A stretch of 64,000 nucleotides of DNA from Carettochelys insculpta (Eukaryota; Chordata; Testudines; Carettochelyidae), in NCBI RefSeq assembly GCF_033958435.1, contig NC_134137.1:119634001-119698000 (forward strand). The letters run 5' to 3'. Below are positions 22,543 through 34,563 of this stretch, one piece after another; within the stretch, counting starts at the first letter, position 1; the number at the start of each line of letters is the position of its first letter. The notes beneath the pieces were generated by a model. That model saw only the letters and a list, made by a program, of their open reading frames with translations. It searched no databases and had not been told where the DNA came from. Both the position numbers and the translations under genes were made by a program.

Positions 22543-24700
22543 GGTTAGACTTAGCATTCAGTTGTTACGAAAATACTCCATTTATTCTTAAGTAAAGGTC
22601 AACCTTTTTCATCTAAACCTGGAATACCCATAAATTGAAAATGCTGCTCATATTACAGGAAATCCCCGTGAACAAGTGGCAGATGTGAATTAACTTTTTT
22701 GTGTTTCTAAAGATCAGGGTTTTTTTTTTTTGTTTTGTTTTGTTTTTTAAATTGAAAGTGCTCTGTAGTTTTCAGGGGCTTGTTTTTGTTTTCACTTTGT
22801 TTTGACTGAAACTCATCAGTGAAGTTATGCTAGGAGTGAATGTGTTTAAACCTACTTCCAGACTCTAGACTGCGGGGCAGCAATCCTGGCATGGGTGGAA
22901 AGAGTGGCACACGAGCCCATTTTTTTTATCAGCACATGAGGCGGTAACTGAGCCCTGCCCCTCCTCCCCCATGTAGCCAGGAGCTTGCTCAAAGCCATGC
23001 TGCTTGTGGATGAAGAGAAAGATGAGTTAATGCTACCAACCACTACCTAAACAGCAAAGTTCTTGATCTTAATTTATTTATCAATGAAGCTTTTGTAAAT
23101 AGGACTATTGGTGACTTTTGAAAGTGTCACCAGCACTCTAAACTTAGAGGTTGAATTTTGGCATTCTGCCTCAGAGGTTCAGATGGGCATAAAATAATTC
23201 CAACCTTTTTATGCATAACAAGGCCGAGAAACACTGAGTTCACGTACCCTCTGGAAGAGCTCAGAGTACCCCCAGGGCGCACGTACCCCTGGTTGAGAAC
23301 CACTGGTCTAGACCCTAGCTAGCAACTTTTTTTTGTTTTTTGGATAGTTAAATTTATTTAAACAACTTCTGCTAAGATGGGGCTGTTAACAATGGGAAAA
23401 GATCATTTTCAGACAAAAGGACAAAATTATAGCACCTGTGGCTAAATCCACATTTTAATCCAATATAAAGTTTCATAACATTATACCTCCTTATTGGTAT
23501 GTCTCTGAACAGTATAGGTCGAAGCTCTTCCATCTGTAGAAAAAGGTCAATAAAAAATCTAAATTGTCCATCCCTCACTTGTTACTGTCTCCCCGCCTCC
23601 CCCCAAGCTCTTTGGGGAAGAGTCTGTTCTCTGGTCAATGAAGACCAAGTGTTGTCTGGTGCTTGACAAATGCATGGACATCTTTCCATTATAATTTAAC
23701 TGTGGGGAGGATTTTAGATTGAAACAGTGATTACCTACGTCTGTGATTTCTATGCATTAATTTTCAGCAAAATTTTCAAGGAAAATCTTGCATGCTGTTT
23801 CTTTAAAAAAACATTGTGTTAAAATGAATTCATCATAATTTCACAGTGGTAGAAGTCAATGTTAAAGTAGTGTTAATGTCTTAGTGTTAAGTGGTCAAAG
23901 GAATACAGTAGGCCGTTTGTTCATTTTATATGGTAGGAAGATTCTCTTGTACCTGTGGTGGTGTGGGTGCGTGGGTTTTTTTTGTTTTTTTTGAGGGAGA
24001 GAAGGGGAGATGTGATGAAGAAAGCTGTTAACTGTTTTAGTGCACCCACCACTTTGATTAGGCGCACAAATATGTTGATTTGTCTTTGAATGGCCAAGTT
24101 ATTCTTGAGCCATGTGATTTTTTTCAGGGAAGGAAAGCTTGAAATATTTTCAGGTGCAGGTGAATTCAGTGAACAAAGATGTGACCCATTGGATTCATTT
24201 TTAGAAGGTTTCAGCTCTCAGATGAGGAATGCTTTCTCCCTTCTTTCCCCCTGCTTCACAAATGGGGGATTGTATTTCTAGCCATTTGAGTTCGTTTTTA
24301 AGGGGTGGGTGACCATAACCAGGAACTGGCTGTAATATTGTGCTCAAATCTCTGGAGACTTGTTGTAATGTGGAACTGAGAGGTTTTTTTTTCCAAATGT
24401 ATGTTGGTTATGTATGACTGAGATGTTCATACAAACTTGCCATTGGTTGTATAATTGAAAAGACTAACCATATTTTTTGTTTATAATACTAAAAAGTGCC
24501 TGTACGTAGTCTCTGTGCACTGCTAATTATTTGAAATAACTGGTGTGGCCAAACCCTGGTTGGGGTAGAAATACCAAAGGAAACCACTGACAAATATTTG
24601 AAAATGCATAGGATTGGTGATGATCCCGGCCAGAAATGTGGAGAAGTTTTATAGTAATGCTTGTCAACTTCTCTTCTGACACGCTTTTTTAAACTTTCTT
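22543..24700. other. Intron sequence with a decayed hAT end
   Basis: At about 23225-23313 the phrases 'gtaccctctggaagagctcagagtaccccc' and 'acccctggttgagaaccactg' match the terminus of a common sauropsid hAT-type repeat. The rest is unrecognised. Confidence 0.4.
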
Positions 24701-26350
24701 CTTCCTCTCTAGAAAAGCTTTGTTATTGTGTGACAGCCCCTGGCTGTCAAGAACTGTTACACAGCTCCTTCCTGGGATTTAGGGGAGCTGTTGCAGGGAA
24801 CAGAAGCCACTGGAATCTTCACTCACTTAATTCACAGCTGGGGGCGTTGGAGGGCAGATGGTGGGAAACAGAAGCAGCAAGTTCTCTTTCAACGCATGGT
24901 CTTGGTCAGAATGAGAGGGAGAACTTCTGATCTGGGCTTCAATCAAGTCTCACAGCTGGGGGAAAAGGATAATTCTGGATCTGAGCTGCTGGTGTGCAGA
25001 TGCACTGGCTCTCTTAATGGTCTAAGCAAGCTGTGGCCTCCTTTTGATGGGGACAGGTCTTTTCTTTCTCTGTGGACACACTGCAGGATAGCAGCAGCAT
25101 TGTTTGCCTCGGGACACTCTGTTCATTTCTTCAATTGGTAGGTTGCAGCAACCTTGTTTGTGTGCATTTCTCAGATGGAGACTACTGCATTGGCCTTGCT
25201 CCCTTTCTTTGTAGCATGAGGGAAATGGCAAAATTTACATATGTGTAATTCCAGTGCTGCCATGTGCAGGAGCTCTTGGTTAACACACTTCTAACTGGAT
25301 CCATCAATGACCTCATGAGAGTTCATCCTGTAAATTGGGGCCTAATCCAGACACTTGCTGACCTCTTGTGAGGTAGTGTATACTCTGTGGAGGACTAGCT
25401 GCCGTTGGAAAGGAGGGGAATTTGTGACCAGAAAATGATCTAAGTTTTACAATTCCAAAATAGTAGAGAGGAATATCAGGAGGCATGTGAGTAGGAATGG
25501 GGAGAAAATATTATGGTGTTGGGTTATTTCTTTTAATGCTTTTCATTCTTTTGGGGATGTCTGACCTTCATGAAGTATAATGACTTCAGGAAAACAGAGG
25601 CGCCATTATGTGCTCAGCAATTACTTCCACGCATACATTAGAACATGTTTTATTGAAGATGAATATTGGCCAGTGCACTAGAGTTACTCCTTCCTCTCTT
25701 GTCCCTTTGTAAGCGATTATATCATCTTAAACTCTTCCCCAGACAACAATGAGAGACTGGTAGTAGCTGTCTTTTGTTCTAAATCCAATTTCTAACAGTG
25801 CAGCATACACACAATCTCAGTAGTGGAGAGGAGTACCAATTATCTGGCATGGAGGCAAGAGCGTTCTCATTTAAATCATGTTATGCCCAATGGATTTTTC
25901 CCCCACAGCTATTGGGATTTCATTTTTCAGTTTATTCTGAAAGCAACTGGTAAAGTACAATAACTTCTCAAGAATTTTTTTTAAAAATGAACACAGGACT
26001 TCAGGGGATGAAAATGGTCACGTTCCTTTTAAAGGGACTCTGAGGGGAGATCATACTCATCATTGTGTACCACAGCTTGAACTGCATCTTGTTCATGCTC
26101 TGTGGTCCTTTTTTTTTTCCGGTCAGGGTGCTCATATAAGCAGTGTGGTAAAGGGTGGATGTAGAGTGGTAAGGCAAGATGTAAAATAAATTTTAAAAAG
26201 GTGAGTATTCTTACTGCAAATGAAACAACTGCTATGAAAGTCATAATTCAAACAACCTATATGTTTTCCCCTTCTCTTTACGTGGAATTTAATCCATTAG
26301 GCTATTCAGTTATCAAATATATGCATTCGCTCAGCAAAATATTTTTAGAT
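24701..26350. other. Intron sequence, nothing recognised
   Basis: ORFs of 89 and 116 codons at 24661-25141 overlap in different frames and show no domain. A moderately GC-rich patch here may be an unnamed repeat. Confidence 0.35.
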
Positions 26351-26352
26351 AT

Positions 26353-26690
26353 ACAGGTTGAAGCTCTTGTCCTGCACCCTCAGAACCTAACTGGCGCCAG
26401 ACGAGAGACTTTGCTGGATGATAGGAGGTCAGTATTTTCTGGCACATTACCAAAACTGCCACTGCTTACAGGGTTCTTAAGACATTTTGAGATAAATTAG
26501 AGCTAAACAAGAGCACAGAACACTGAGAGCCAGGACTGGAGGCTGTAAACAAGCTTTATGGGACCACAGGAAACTTGACTACACCCATGATAAGTGGCCA
26601 TACAGTTCACTAAAATCATTCTGGATTATGGAGCTTGCTGGGTGAAGGAGTTCTGGATTAGACTGTAGTTCCAATTAGTCTGAAATGGCA
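26353..26690 (+). mobile_element. Old DNA transposon with ACAGGTTGAA terminus
   Basis: Starts ATACAGGTTGAAGCTC, contains 'gagctaaacaagagcacagaacactgag' and 'tttatgggaccacaggaaacttg', and ends near GGATTATGGAGCTTGCTGGG. These phrases match a widespread short turtle/crocodile repeat from memory. The right terminal inverted repeat is degraded. Confidence 0.5.
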
Positions 26691-27777
26691 ATGTAAGGAA
26701 AGATTCCTTTCCAGAAATATTTACTTAATTCAGGAGTTTAAGAACAAGGAGTTTTTATCATCTCAGAACAGAGTGGGAATATTGATGTAACTTTTTTCTT
26801 TGTAAAATCCTGAGGATTTATTCAAATGAATGTAGTTTAAGGGTCGGCTGGCAGGCAGAGTCTGAAGAATTTGATGCACAAAATAAAATTAGAATCTTTG
26901 CTGGTGCATTCTCTGGCCACACACTCTATCATTCTGTCCAGTTGTTACTGATGGTGGTGCTGACAGTCACTACAGATGCTGCAGAAGACTGATCTTCCTT
27001 CCTTCCTTCCCAGCTTTCCATCTATTTCCTGTCATCCTCAAAACCTACACACTACAGGGTGTATTTGGCAGGTAAGAAACATTTGGATGATCTGAGGAAA
27101 ACAAACTGTCTCCACCCTTGATGAATATCTAGTAATGCACCTGAGTAAAGAGACACCCAGTATCGCTCTGAAGTTTGGTGTCAAGACAAAGTTGCTATAC
27201 GTGGACAAGTAATATTTTTAGCCTCTTTCTCATGACACTTCAAACTTCTGAGAATATTTGAGCTGTTCATGATGCTTCTAGAGAAATCCTAAGATCTATT
27301 TATACCCCTTTTAGTTACATTTTTTTAAATGTTGGGTTCTATTTCCCATTAAATTAAAAAGAAAATGGTCCCCCCCCCGCCTCTTCAGGTGACCTCTTGT
27401 TTTATCATTTGGAACTGGAGGATAATAAAGATAGTGAAAGGTTTTTAAAACTGATTCTGGGTAATGAGAATAATAATTTAAAAATAAGTCACTTTCTGTG
27501 CTTTGTTATGACAGATTGTATTCTGTGTGGTTAGAAAGCTTACCAGTGACTGTACTTTTTCATGGCACTCAGTCCCAGAAAATCTGTGAGCTTTTCATTA
27601 TGGCAGTGATTTTTATATGGATCTCTAAGTTATGAAAACTACCTTAGAATTTATGCTGAATCGCCTGTTTTATCCTGAGAGTGCGCTGCTGTTTCTAAAT
27701 ACAGAAACATCAATTAAGGTGATGATGATGCAGCGACAGACTGATCATAAAGAGCTTACTAGTAAATACAGGAAAAT

Positions 27778-27808
<31 letters not shown>

Positions 27809-28110
27809 ACCAAACCAAACCCTAGAGAAGATGTAAGTGAACAGACAGGGGTGTAAGCACTTCCTTCCTGCTATGTCTTTTCACTTATTCTCATCCTATT
27901 CTATTCTTTTTTTTGCCCTCAAACCCAAGCTCCACTCTTGGGCTGCACCTCTCATAGAAGGCTCTTGTGTGTAGGTGTTAGATGAACACTCATTATTTAC
28001 TATATATTTTAGAGTGCTGCTGGCCTCTCAGTGCTGTGTGTTCAAGGATTCCTCTTGAAGAATAAGAGCTATGACCACAGAGTTTGGTATTCAGCTTCCT
28101 GTTACCTTAA
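26691..28110. other. Intron sequence, nothing recognised
   Basis: AT-rich, with an (AAAC)n stretch near 27782-27817. No gene was seen. Confidence 0.4.
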
Positions 28111-28119
28111 CTTAAGCTA

Positions 28120-29700
28120 AGGTCAGGATTTGGTTGTGCCTGGAAAGGGGGGAAACACCTGAAATCCTTGAATTTCCCAGAATATGGAAAGGGAGGGGTG
28201 CCGACGGGAGGGACAATGTGTATGCTAGACTCGCCACTGGAGGCAGCGAGTGCAGGGAGCAGTGATGATGGCACAGTGACCACTGGGGGCAGTTGCAGCA
28301 GGAAAACAGTGGCCATATGGCGATACAGCTCCTGACCCTGCTTGCCTATGGATGGGTGAGCGCCACCCCACAGGGTGAACCCTGCTTTTCCCCCACAATG
28401 CTGCCCTCCCCCCCCAGTTGCTGGGGCCAGGAAACCCAACCCTGCCTCTTGCCCCTGTTAAGATCATGGTGGAGCTTGGGGAAGCAGTGCAGCCCTGGCC
28501 CCACCCATGCTGCTCTCCCCTGGTCTGGCACAACAGCCCCAGCCCTGTCCCCCATACCTTGTGCTGCTCTGGCCAGGTAAAAGACCTGCAGCCCTGGCCT
28601 CCCTGCCCACTCCTGCAGCTGTGGCCCGGGCCAGCTTCCCTCCCCCACCCCTTCAGAGTCCAGGCCCGAGATCAAGGGGCTGGGCCTTCTCACCCCACAA
28701 TAGATGCATCCCATGCCCGTGCACCTCTGCCTCCAGAGCTGGGGCCTAGCTGGGAGCTCTGTGGTTTGACACCCCTCCTGCCATAGGATGGGGGCACTGC
28801 AGCCCAAAGCGCCCCCCACAGAGAGGTGGGAGGGCAGCAGTCACAGCACAAACCGCTCCCCTGATACAGACAGAAGGGTTGGGAGCTGTGGCCCAGTCTC
28901 GTCTTCCATGGTCATCCCCCCCCCCCCCCCCCCCACACCCACTGGAGCTTGGGGCTGAGGTAGGGGTGTCCTCCCCTGAACTGTGCCCTGTACTGCAGCC
29001 CAGCCCTGGCCCCCATCTCTCCCCAGCTCTGGTACAGGCCGGGGGCTGGGAGCCATAGCCCCAGCTGGGAGCCACCCAGCCCCCTCATCCCTGCTCTGAG
29101 GGACAGGTGGGGAGGCAGGAGCTATAGCCTGACTGACCACCTCCTCCCCAGGGACAGGTGGGGGACTGCGAGCAGAGGCCCAAACATTCCCTCTCCTCAC
29201 CCCCTCCCCCAAAGAACAGGCACGTGGGACTGGAGGTCATAGCCTCACCTGACCACCCCTTCCCTCTGGGTCAGGCAATGGGGACTGGAGCCAGGGTCTG
29301 ATCCAGTCACCACATTGCAAGTAACAGGGACGGGAGCCTGAGTTCAACTTAGGCCTGCACCCAGGACAGGTGAGGGAGCCCAGCAGCCATAGCTTCACCC
29401 TCCCTTCCTCAGGCCAACACAGTAGTCCCTAGTAAGTCACCCCACCATATCTACCAGACCTGTTCCCTGAGACCTAAACCCTCTCCCATACCCAGCCCCG
29501 CACCTTCCAGTCCCCTCAACTCTCCGTATCTCTGCCCTCCCTCCTGTAACCATCACCTGGCTGTGGCCCCACAGAGACTAACTCCCTGCCCTGAGCCCCC
29601 TCATAACCAGCCTCCTGCACCCATTCCTTGCTATGAGCCCCTCACGCAACCTCTGGCCCCGCTTCCTCTGCCCCCCACTCCCTTCCCTGAGCTAGACTAT
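28120..29700. repeat. GC-rich block with degenerate minisatellite
   Basis: A sharp GC-rich block inside AT-rich intron. Between about 28830 and 29420 a unit of roughly 45-65 bp repeats with much divergence: 'gggacaggtggggaggcaggagctatagcc', 'gggacaggtgggggactgcgagc', 'gaacaggcacgtgggactggaggtcatagcc', 'ggacaggtgagggagcccagcagccatagc'. A C run of about 20 is at 28915-28934. Many overlapping ORFs on both strands are composition artefacts. Confidence 0.6.
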
Positions 29701-29942
29701 TTAAATGAAGTGTACATTTTCCTTAACTTGGGGGAAGAAAAAAAAAAAAACCCAGAAAAACCCACTTCCATTAAGGATCTGAGCAACAAGCATCTGCTAG
29801 CCTCTTTATAAGGTACTGGGCCTGTGATTTGAAACTGCATCTGGGCTCCACTATTCCAGGTAGTTTTAATGAACTGAAATGGCAGCACTTTTTTCTTAAC
29901 ATTTTGAGAGAGAGGGGCAGGAATAATACAAACTGTATATAG

Positions 29943-30420
29943 TAGTGATGGGAAACCAAGAATGATGAGTGGGCCACGTGAGTGGCCCTGCTTCATCTCA
30001 GTGGGCCACCTCAGCCTGTGGGGGTTCCATTTGCAGCCCACAGATCCCCCATGTGACCCCCTTCCTGTGTGTGTGTGTGTGTGTGTGTGTGTGAGTGGTG
30101 CTGGGGCACTGGAGCCTGCATTTACTACTCCTTTCCCTCCGTCCTAGCACTTTTGGAGCACCACAGATTGGTTGATTTGTGCTCCATTCCCGGAGCTGAT
30201 TCACGGCATTCCAGCCCTGAAAGGGAAGGGGAGGAGTGGGAATGGAGCATGTATCAGTGGATTTGTGGTGCTGAGGAGGGGAGAGGAGAAGGTATGTGCA
30301 GGTATGCAGGTGCAGGGCCCCAGTGAGAGTGGTGTGGGGGGAAGAAGGGTAGACAAAGGGTGTGTGGACTTGCAGCTGGAGCCCCAGGACCATGTGCAGC
30401 CCACAGGCTGCCTGCCATGG
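29943..30420. mobile_element. hAT-like element containing (GT)n
   Basis: Left end TAGTGATGGGAAACC and right end GGCTGCCTGCCATGG are decayed versions of CAGTGATGGGCAACC type termini. The flanking 8-mers GTATATAG (29935-29942) and ATATATAG (30421-30428) agree at 7 of 8. A (GT)n tract at about 30065-30092 lies inside. No coding capacity. Confidence 0.65.
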
Positions 30421-30428
30421 ATATATAG

Positions 30429-31494
30429 GATTGTCACTAGTTGTGTTTTTTTAATGGGGATAGATATAAAACGGTGGACAGTTAAAATGTCACATCATTC
30501 ATAGAAGCAGAGTACAGGCTGTTATTGTATTACATAACTAATAAATGATATGCACATTTCAGCCAAGACTGGCCATGGGCTTGCCCAAACAGTCCTGAGG
30601 CATGCTTTTGAGTGATTAGATTTTTTTAGGAAAGACTGTGCAGCTCTGGAAATGAGTACGTGGAGGCATGAGTCAGGTGAACGGGGTTCAAAATTGTTAA
30701 TCGGGATTCAGACTACCTAATTTTCTCCTGTTTCTGGAAGGTCTCTTTTAAGGTAGTCTCTTCCTTTTGTTACAGGGTAGGAGGAAGATAGAAATGAAGA
30801 AGGATTTTCCCACTTAGTTGGGCAAGGCTCTTGGCTGAGACGTATCGTGGGATTTGACATGCGCATTGTTGGGACTATGTGACTACCTTTCTGAAATCTG
30901 TGAGTGGGTGGGAGTGAGAAACCTTGGCTTGTTTTCTCCCGCAACAGCTAATTTTACTATGATGTGGTAAATTGGTGATTAGCCAAAAACATGAGGGGGA
31001 GTATTGGTCTGACTACTGTTTCTGTTGAGTTTGCCACCCCTCTGGATACTGTTGCTGCCCCTGGCCAGTGATTCTTTTGTCCCTGGATTTGTTTTTAGGT
31101 TAAACTTTGAAAAGCTGCGGCTACCGTATTACACACGTGTATAACTAATCTCCGTGCCATCTCCTTGGTGGTTGGTAATATGTCCACGATAATCTAATAG
31201 TTTTCTCTTGCTCACACAATATAACTGCTGCATGGGTAAATTAGTTGTGCATATTTAGCCCATAATGCTCTTTGGATGGATTCTGCTCTTTGATCTTCTG
31301 GAGTTTGGGAGGATCAGCTTGTCGTATGTGTCCAGAGTATGTTCTGGATAATGTGGTAAGCTGGTCTCAAGTGAACAATATGAATTTTAATATAAACTAA
31401 ACGTGTACAGCTATGAACAAAGAATGTAGGCCATAGTTACATGGTAGGACAACACTCTTCTAGTAAGCAGTGAATTAAAAAAGATTTGGGAGTC
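30429..31494. other. Intron sequence, nothing recognised
   Basis: AT-rich sequence with no supportable feature. Confidence 0.4.
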
Positions 31495-31497
31495 ATG

Positions 31498-31740
31498 AGC
31501 TGCGTCTACACGTGCACGCTACTTCGAAGTAGCGGCACTAACTTCGAAATAGCGCCCGTCACGTCTACACGCGTCAGGCGCTATTTCGAAGTTAACTTCG
31601 ACGTTAGGCGGCGAGACGTCGAAGTCGCTAACCTCATGAGGAGATAGGAATAGCGCCCTACTTCGACGTTCAACGTCGAAGTAGGGACAGTGTAGACGAT
31701 CCGCGTCCCGCAACGTCGAAATTGACGGGTCCTCCATGGC
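31498..31740. repeat. Harbinger left terminal/subterminal repeat block
   Basis: Begins with the inverted repeat and contains a second ACGTCTACACG copy at 31561 plus several inverted CTTCGAAGTAG/CTACTTCGACGTT words. Near-identical block occurs at the left of the 8328-9023 derivative. Confidence 0.8.
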
Positions 31741-31922
31741 GGCCATCAGCTGGGGGGTTCAGAGACGCTCTCTCCAGCCCCGCAACTCACTGGTGGCCGC
31801 ATGGAGCGGCCCCTTAAAGGTCCCCTCCCCCGCCCTGACTGCAGGAGGCTGAGGCAACGTGCAGGCTCCTGCCTGCACACGCGGCGGCGAGTCTGCACAG
31901 CCCTCAGCCCCTGACAGCAGCC

Positions 31923-33986
31923 ATGGCTGCCCAGCAGCCCCCCCAGCGCCCCCAGGGGACCCCCCCCAAGAGGAGCCACAGCAGCCAGGGCAGCCAGAGG
32001 GCCACGCAGTCTGGGAAGCGGCAGCGGGGCCCCTCTTGGACGGAGGCTGAGATGCGGGACCTGCTGGGGCTCTGGAGCGAGGAGGAGGTGCTCCAGGTAA
32101 TGGGGAGCAAGAGGCGGAACGCGGATGCGTTCGCTCGGCTGGCTGACGGCCTGGCTGCCCGGGGTCACCCTGCCCGCACTCCGGACCATGTCCGGAGTAA
32201 GGTGAAGGAGCTGCGGCAGGGTTACGCCCGGGCCCGGGATGCGGCCAGCCGATCTGGGGCCGCCCCCGTCACTTGCCCCTTTTACAGGGAGCTCAGGGAC
32301 ATCCTGGGCTCCCGGCACACCTCCTCCCCTCCGGCCACCCTTGACTCCTCGGCTGATGAGCCCCAGCAGGCCTTGCAGCCGGGCTCCGCCCTGGAGGTAA
32401 GCCCCGCACCCCGGGGGCCCCCCCCGGAGGCCATCCCCAGGACATTGCGGCAGGAGGAGGAGGAGGAGGAGGGGGGCTCCTCCTCCACTGATTCCAGCCT
32501 GCAGATCCTCCTCCTGCCATCCCGGAGCAGCAGCAGGGCCTCCGACCCCCGGGGATCTCCGGACCGTGGGAGCGGACCCACAGGTAGGTACCCCTCTCTG
32601 GTGGACACCCCGGGGCTTGAGGGGCGGGGGGAACAGAGATGTGTCCAGGGCCCCCCACACGCTCACATGGCCATGGCCCCAAGGACACCAGGGCCATGGC
32701 CCTCACAGCACTGCAGCCATCAGCCCCTGCCCCCCCGCCACCCTGCATGACAGTGCCATGCCCCATCCCCGGGCCAGGGGGGAGCGGAACCTCGAGGGGC
32801 CCCCGGGAGGAGGGGGTGGGACACCCCGCAGCAGCAGCATGCGATGGAGTGGGGGGAGTGCCAAAGGGAGACTCAGGCTACATATGAGCCACCCGAGCCG
32901 AGGAGCTCCCAGGGCCAAAGGAGGATCCTGGCACTACAGCTGGCAGGTGACACCTCTGCCCTGAACAAACAGGAGGGAGGAGCCAAGCTGGCTTGGAATT
33001 GGGGGGCGAGGGCGGGGGCCACAGGTGGAGGCTAGGGGAAGGGAGAGCTGGTAGGCAGCCAGCCAGAGGAGGGGGAAAGCTGCATCCCAGAGGGGCCCCC
33101 CTTGGGGTCTTCTCCACACGACGGGTTGGAAGGACTGTCTCTTCCGACAGCTGGTGCTGTCACTCCTGCCAGAAACTGGCCATCTGTGGCCTAAGAAACC
33201 TCTCCTGCTCTCAGACCCTGCGGGGTGAAGTGGGAGTCGCTCCCACCAGGGGACAGGCTGCAGGGCAGGGGGACCCCTGAACCCCATCCATCACAGCAGC
33301 ATCTCCCGGGGACGGGGATGGGGAACCTGCAGCACAGGGCGGGGGGGACAAAGGCCACGGCTCGGGGCCCACACTAACGCCTGTCTCCATTCTTCTTTCC
33401 CCCCTCCTCTCCTGTGTCCTGCACCTGCACCATCCGAAGGACCGGAAGAGAGCGCCGGCGAGGCATCGGTCATCCCAGAGACCCCTCCGGGACCCTCGCT
33501 CCAGGGCAGCCCCTCGGCCGAGGAGCCACCGGCCCCGCGGAGGGCCAGACGGCGGACCCCGCGCCTGCTACCGGCGGCGGCCACAGACCCCCAGCTGCTG
33601 GCCATCCTCCGCCGGCAGCTGGAGGTCTCGGAGCAGCACCTCCGGCTGCAGGAGCAGGCGCTGGCCTGGCGCAGAGAGGCATGGGGTCCTTTCTGGATAC
33701 CATCAATCGGCTGATTGATTCCCTGGCCCCCCATGCCACGCCAGCCGCGCCACCGCCCGCCATGCCCGCTCCTGCAGCCCCACCACCGGCTGCTCCAGCC
33801 GTTGCCGGGCCGTCCGCCGTCGCCCCACCACCTCCCTGCGAGGGCCACCGCGCTGAGGGACCCCTGGAGCCACCCGAGACTCGCTGGCGCCGCTACCTTC
33901 CGGTGGAGCCCGCTCCCACCCTGCCGCGCACCAGACTGCAGGCCCAGCGGAGCTCCCAGCCGGGCACGCCCACTGCTGGGCTGTAG
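31923..33986 (+). pseudogene. Harbinger Myb/SANT-like protein gene, one frameshift
   Basis: Exon 1 runs from the ATG at 31923 to 32583 and stops at a GTAGGT donor. After a basic, Q/P/S-rich start it has a trihelix Myb/SANT-like domain at about residues 36-125: RGPSWTEAEMRDLLGLW, then VRSKVKELRQGYARAR and CPFYRELRDIL. An acidic run (EEEEEE) follows. A pyrimidine-rich tract leads to an acceptor at 33438-33439. Exon 2 in the matching phase encodes a coiled-coil-like LLAILRRQLEVSEQHLRLQE, then the frame shifts by one base near 33683-33686 (a G run); the continuation (FLDTINRLIDSL, proline/alanine-rich tail) is open in another frame to 33986. In this superfamily the Myb-like protein binds DNA and helps bring the transposase into the nucleus. 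The shift may be real decay or a sequencing slip in G4. Confidence 0.75.
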
Positions 33987-34563
33987 GGGCGAGGGGCCCG
34001 GGACGTGGCCCCCCCCCCACCCTTGTTGGACAGACTTTGGGGACTGGGTGGGTGGTGTGGGTGTTTCCCCTGTTTGCCCCGTCCCCCCCGTACATAGTTC
34101 TCCCCGTTCTCCTCCCTGCTTTTTGTTTTTCTTTTGATGGCGCACAGTGCTTTCATTTTTATTGTTGTACATAGTTTTATTTGTGCCCATCTTGGTTTTG
34201 TTGAATGTTTGTCCCTCCTTTTTGGTTTCTGTTTCACATATATATATATATTTTTTTTATTTTAAAAAAAAAAAAATTCGTGAGGACAAAAAAAACATTT
34301 ACGTTCACCCACAAGTTCGTGCTGTCATTTCTCCTGGACAAGTGGGGGGGGGGCGGTGGGGTGCTCCATGGTGTGGGCGTTGGGGCAGGAGTGTGGGGGA
34401 GGAAGGGGTGGGCAGTAGGGGGCCTGGGCAGAGTTCACCTCGCGGCCTGGTCGTCGAAGTGGGCCCGCAGGGCCTTCTGGACCCGGGTCCCCTCTAGGTC
34501 CACCTGCCGACTGGGGGCAGCAGGTGGCTGGAGGTGTGCCCTGCCGGCCTCGGCGGCCCAGCC
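33987..34563. other. Convergent 3' region between the two Harbinger genes
   Basis: Both genes end toward this T-rich and A-rich stretch, which includes a short (TA)n and A12 run near 34238-34275 and a G-rich patch at 34343-34420. It probably holds both polyadenylation regions. Confidence 0.45.

Noticed and set aside
28107..29212. Cluster of ORFs up to 157 codons on both strands
   Set aside because: They arise from a GC-rich degenerate minisatellite block, are mutually overlapping and have biased composition.
34325..34563. Extension of the transposase frame below 34564 in the long minus-strand ORF ending at 34325
   Set aside because: That ORF reads through the intron in the wrong register. 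The spliced frame with DDE motifs ends at 34564.
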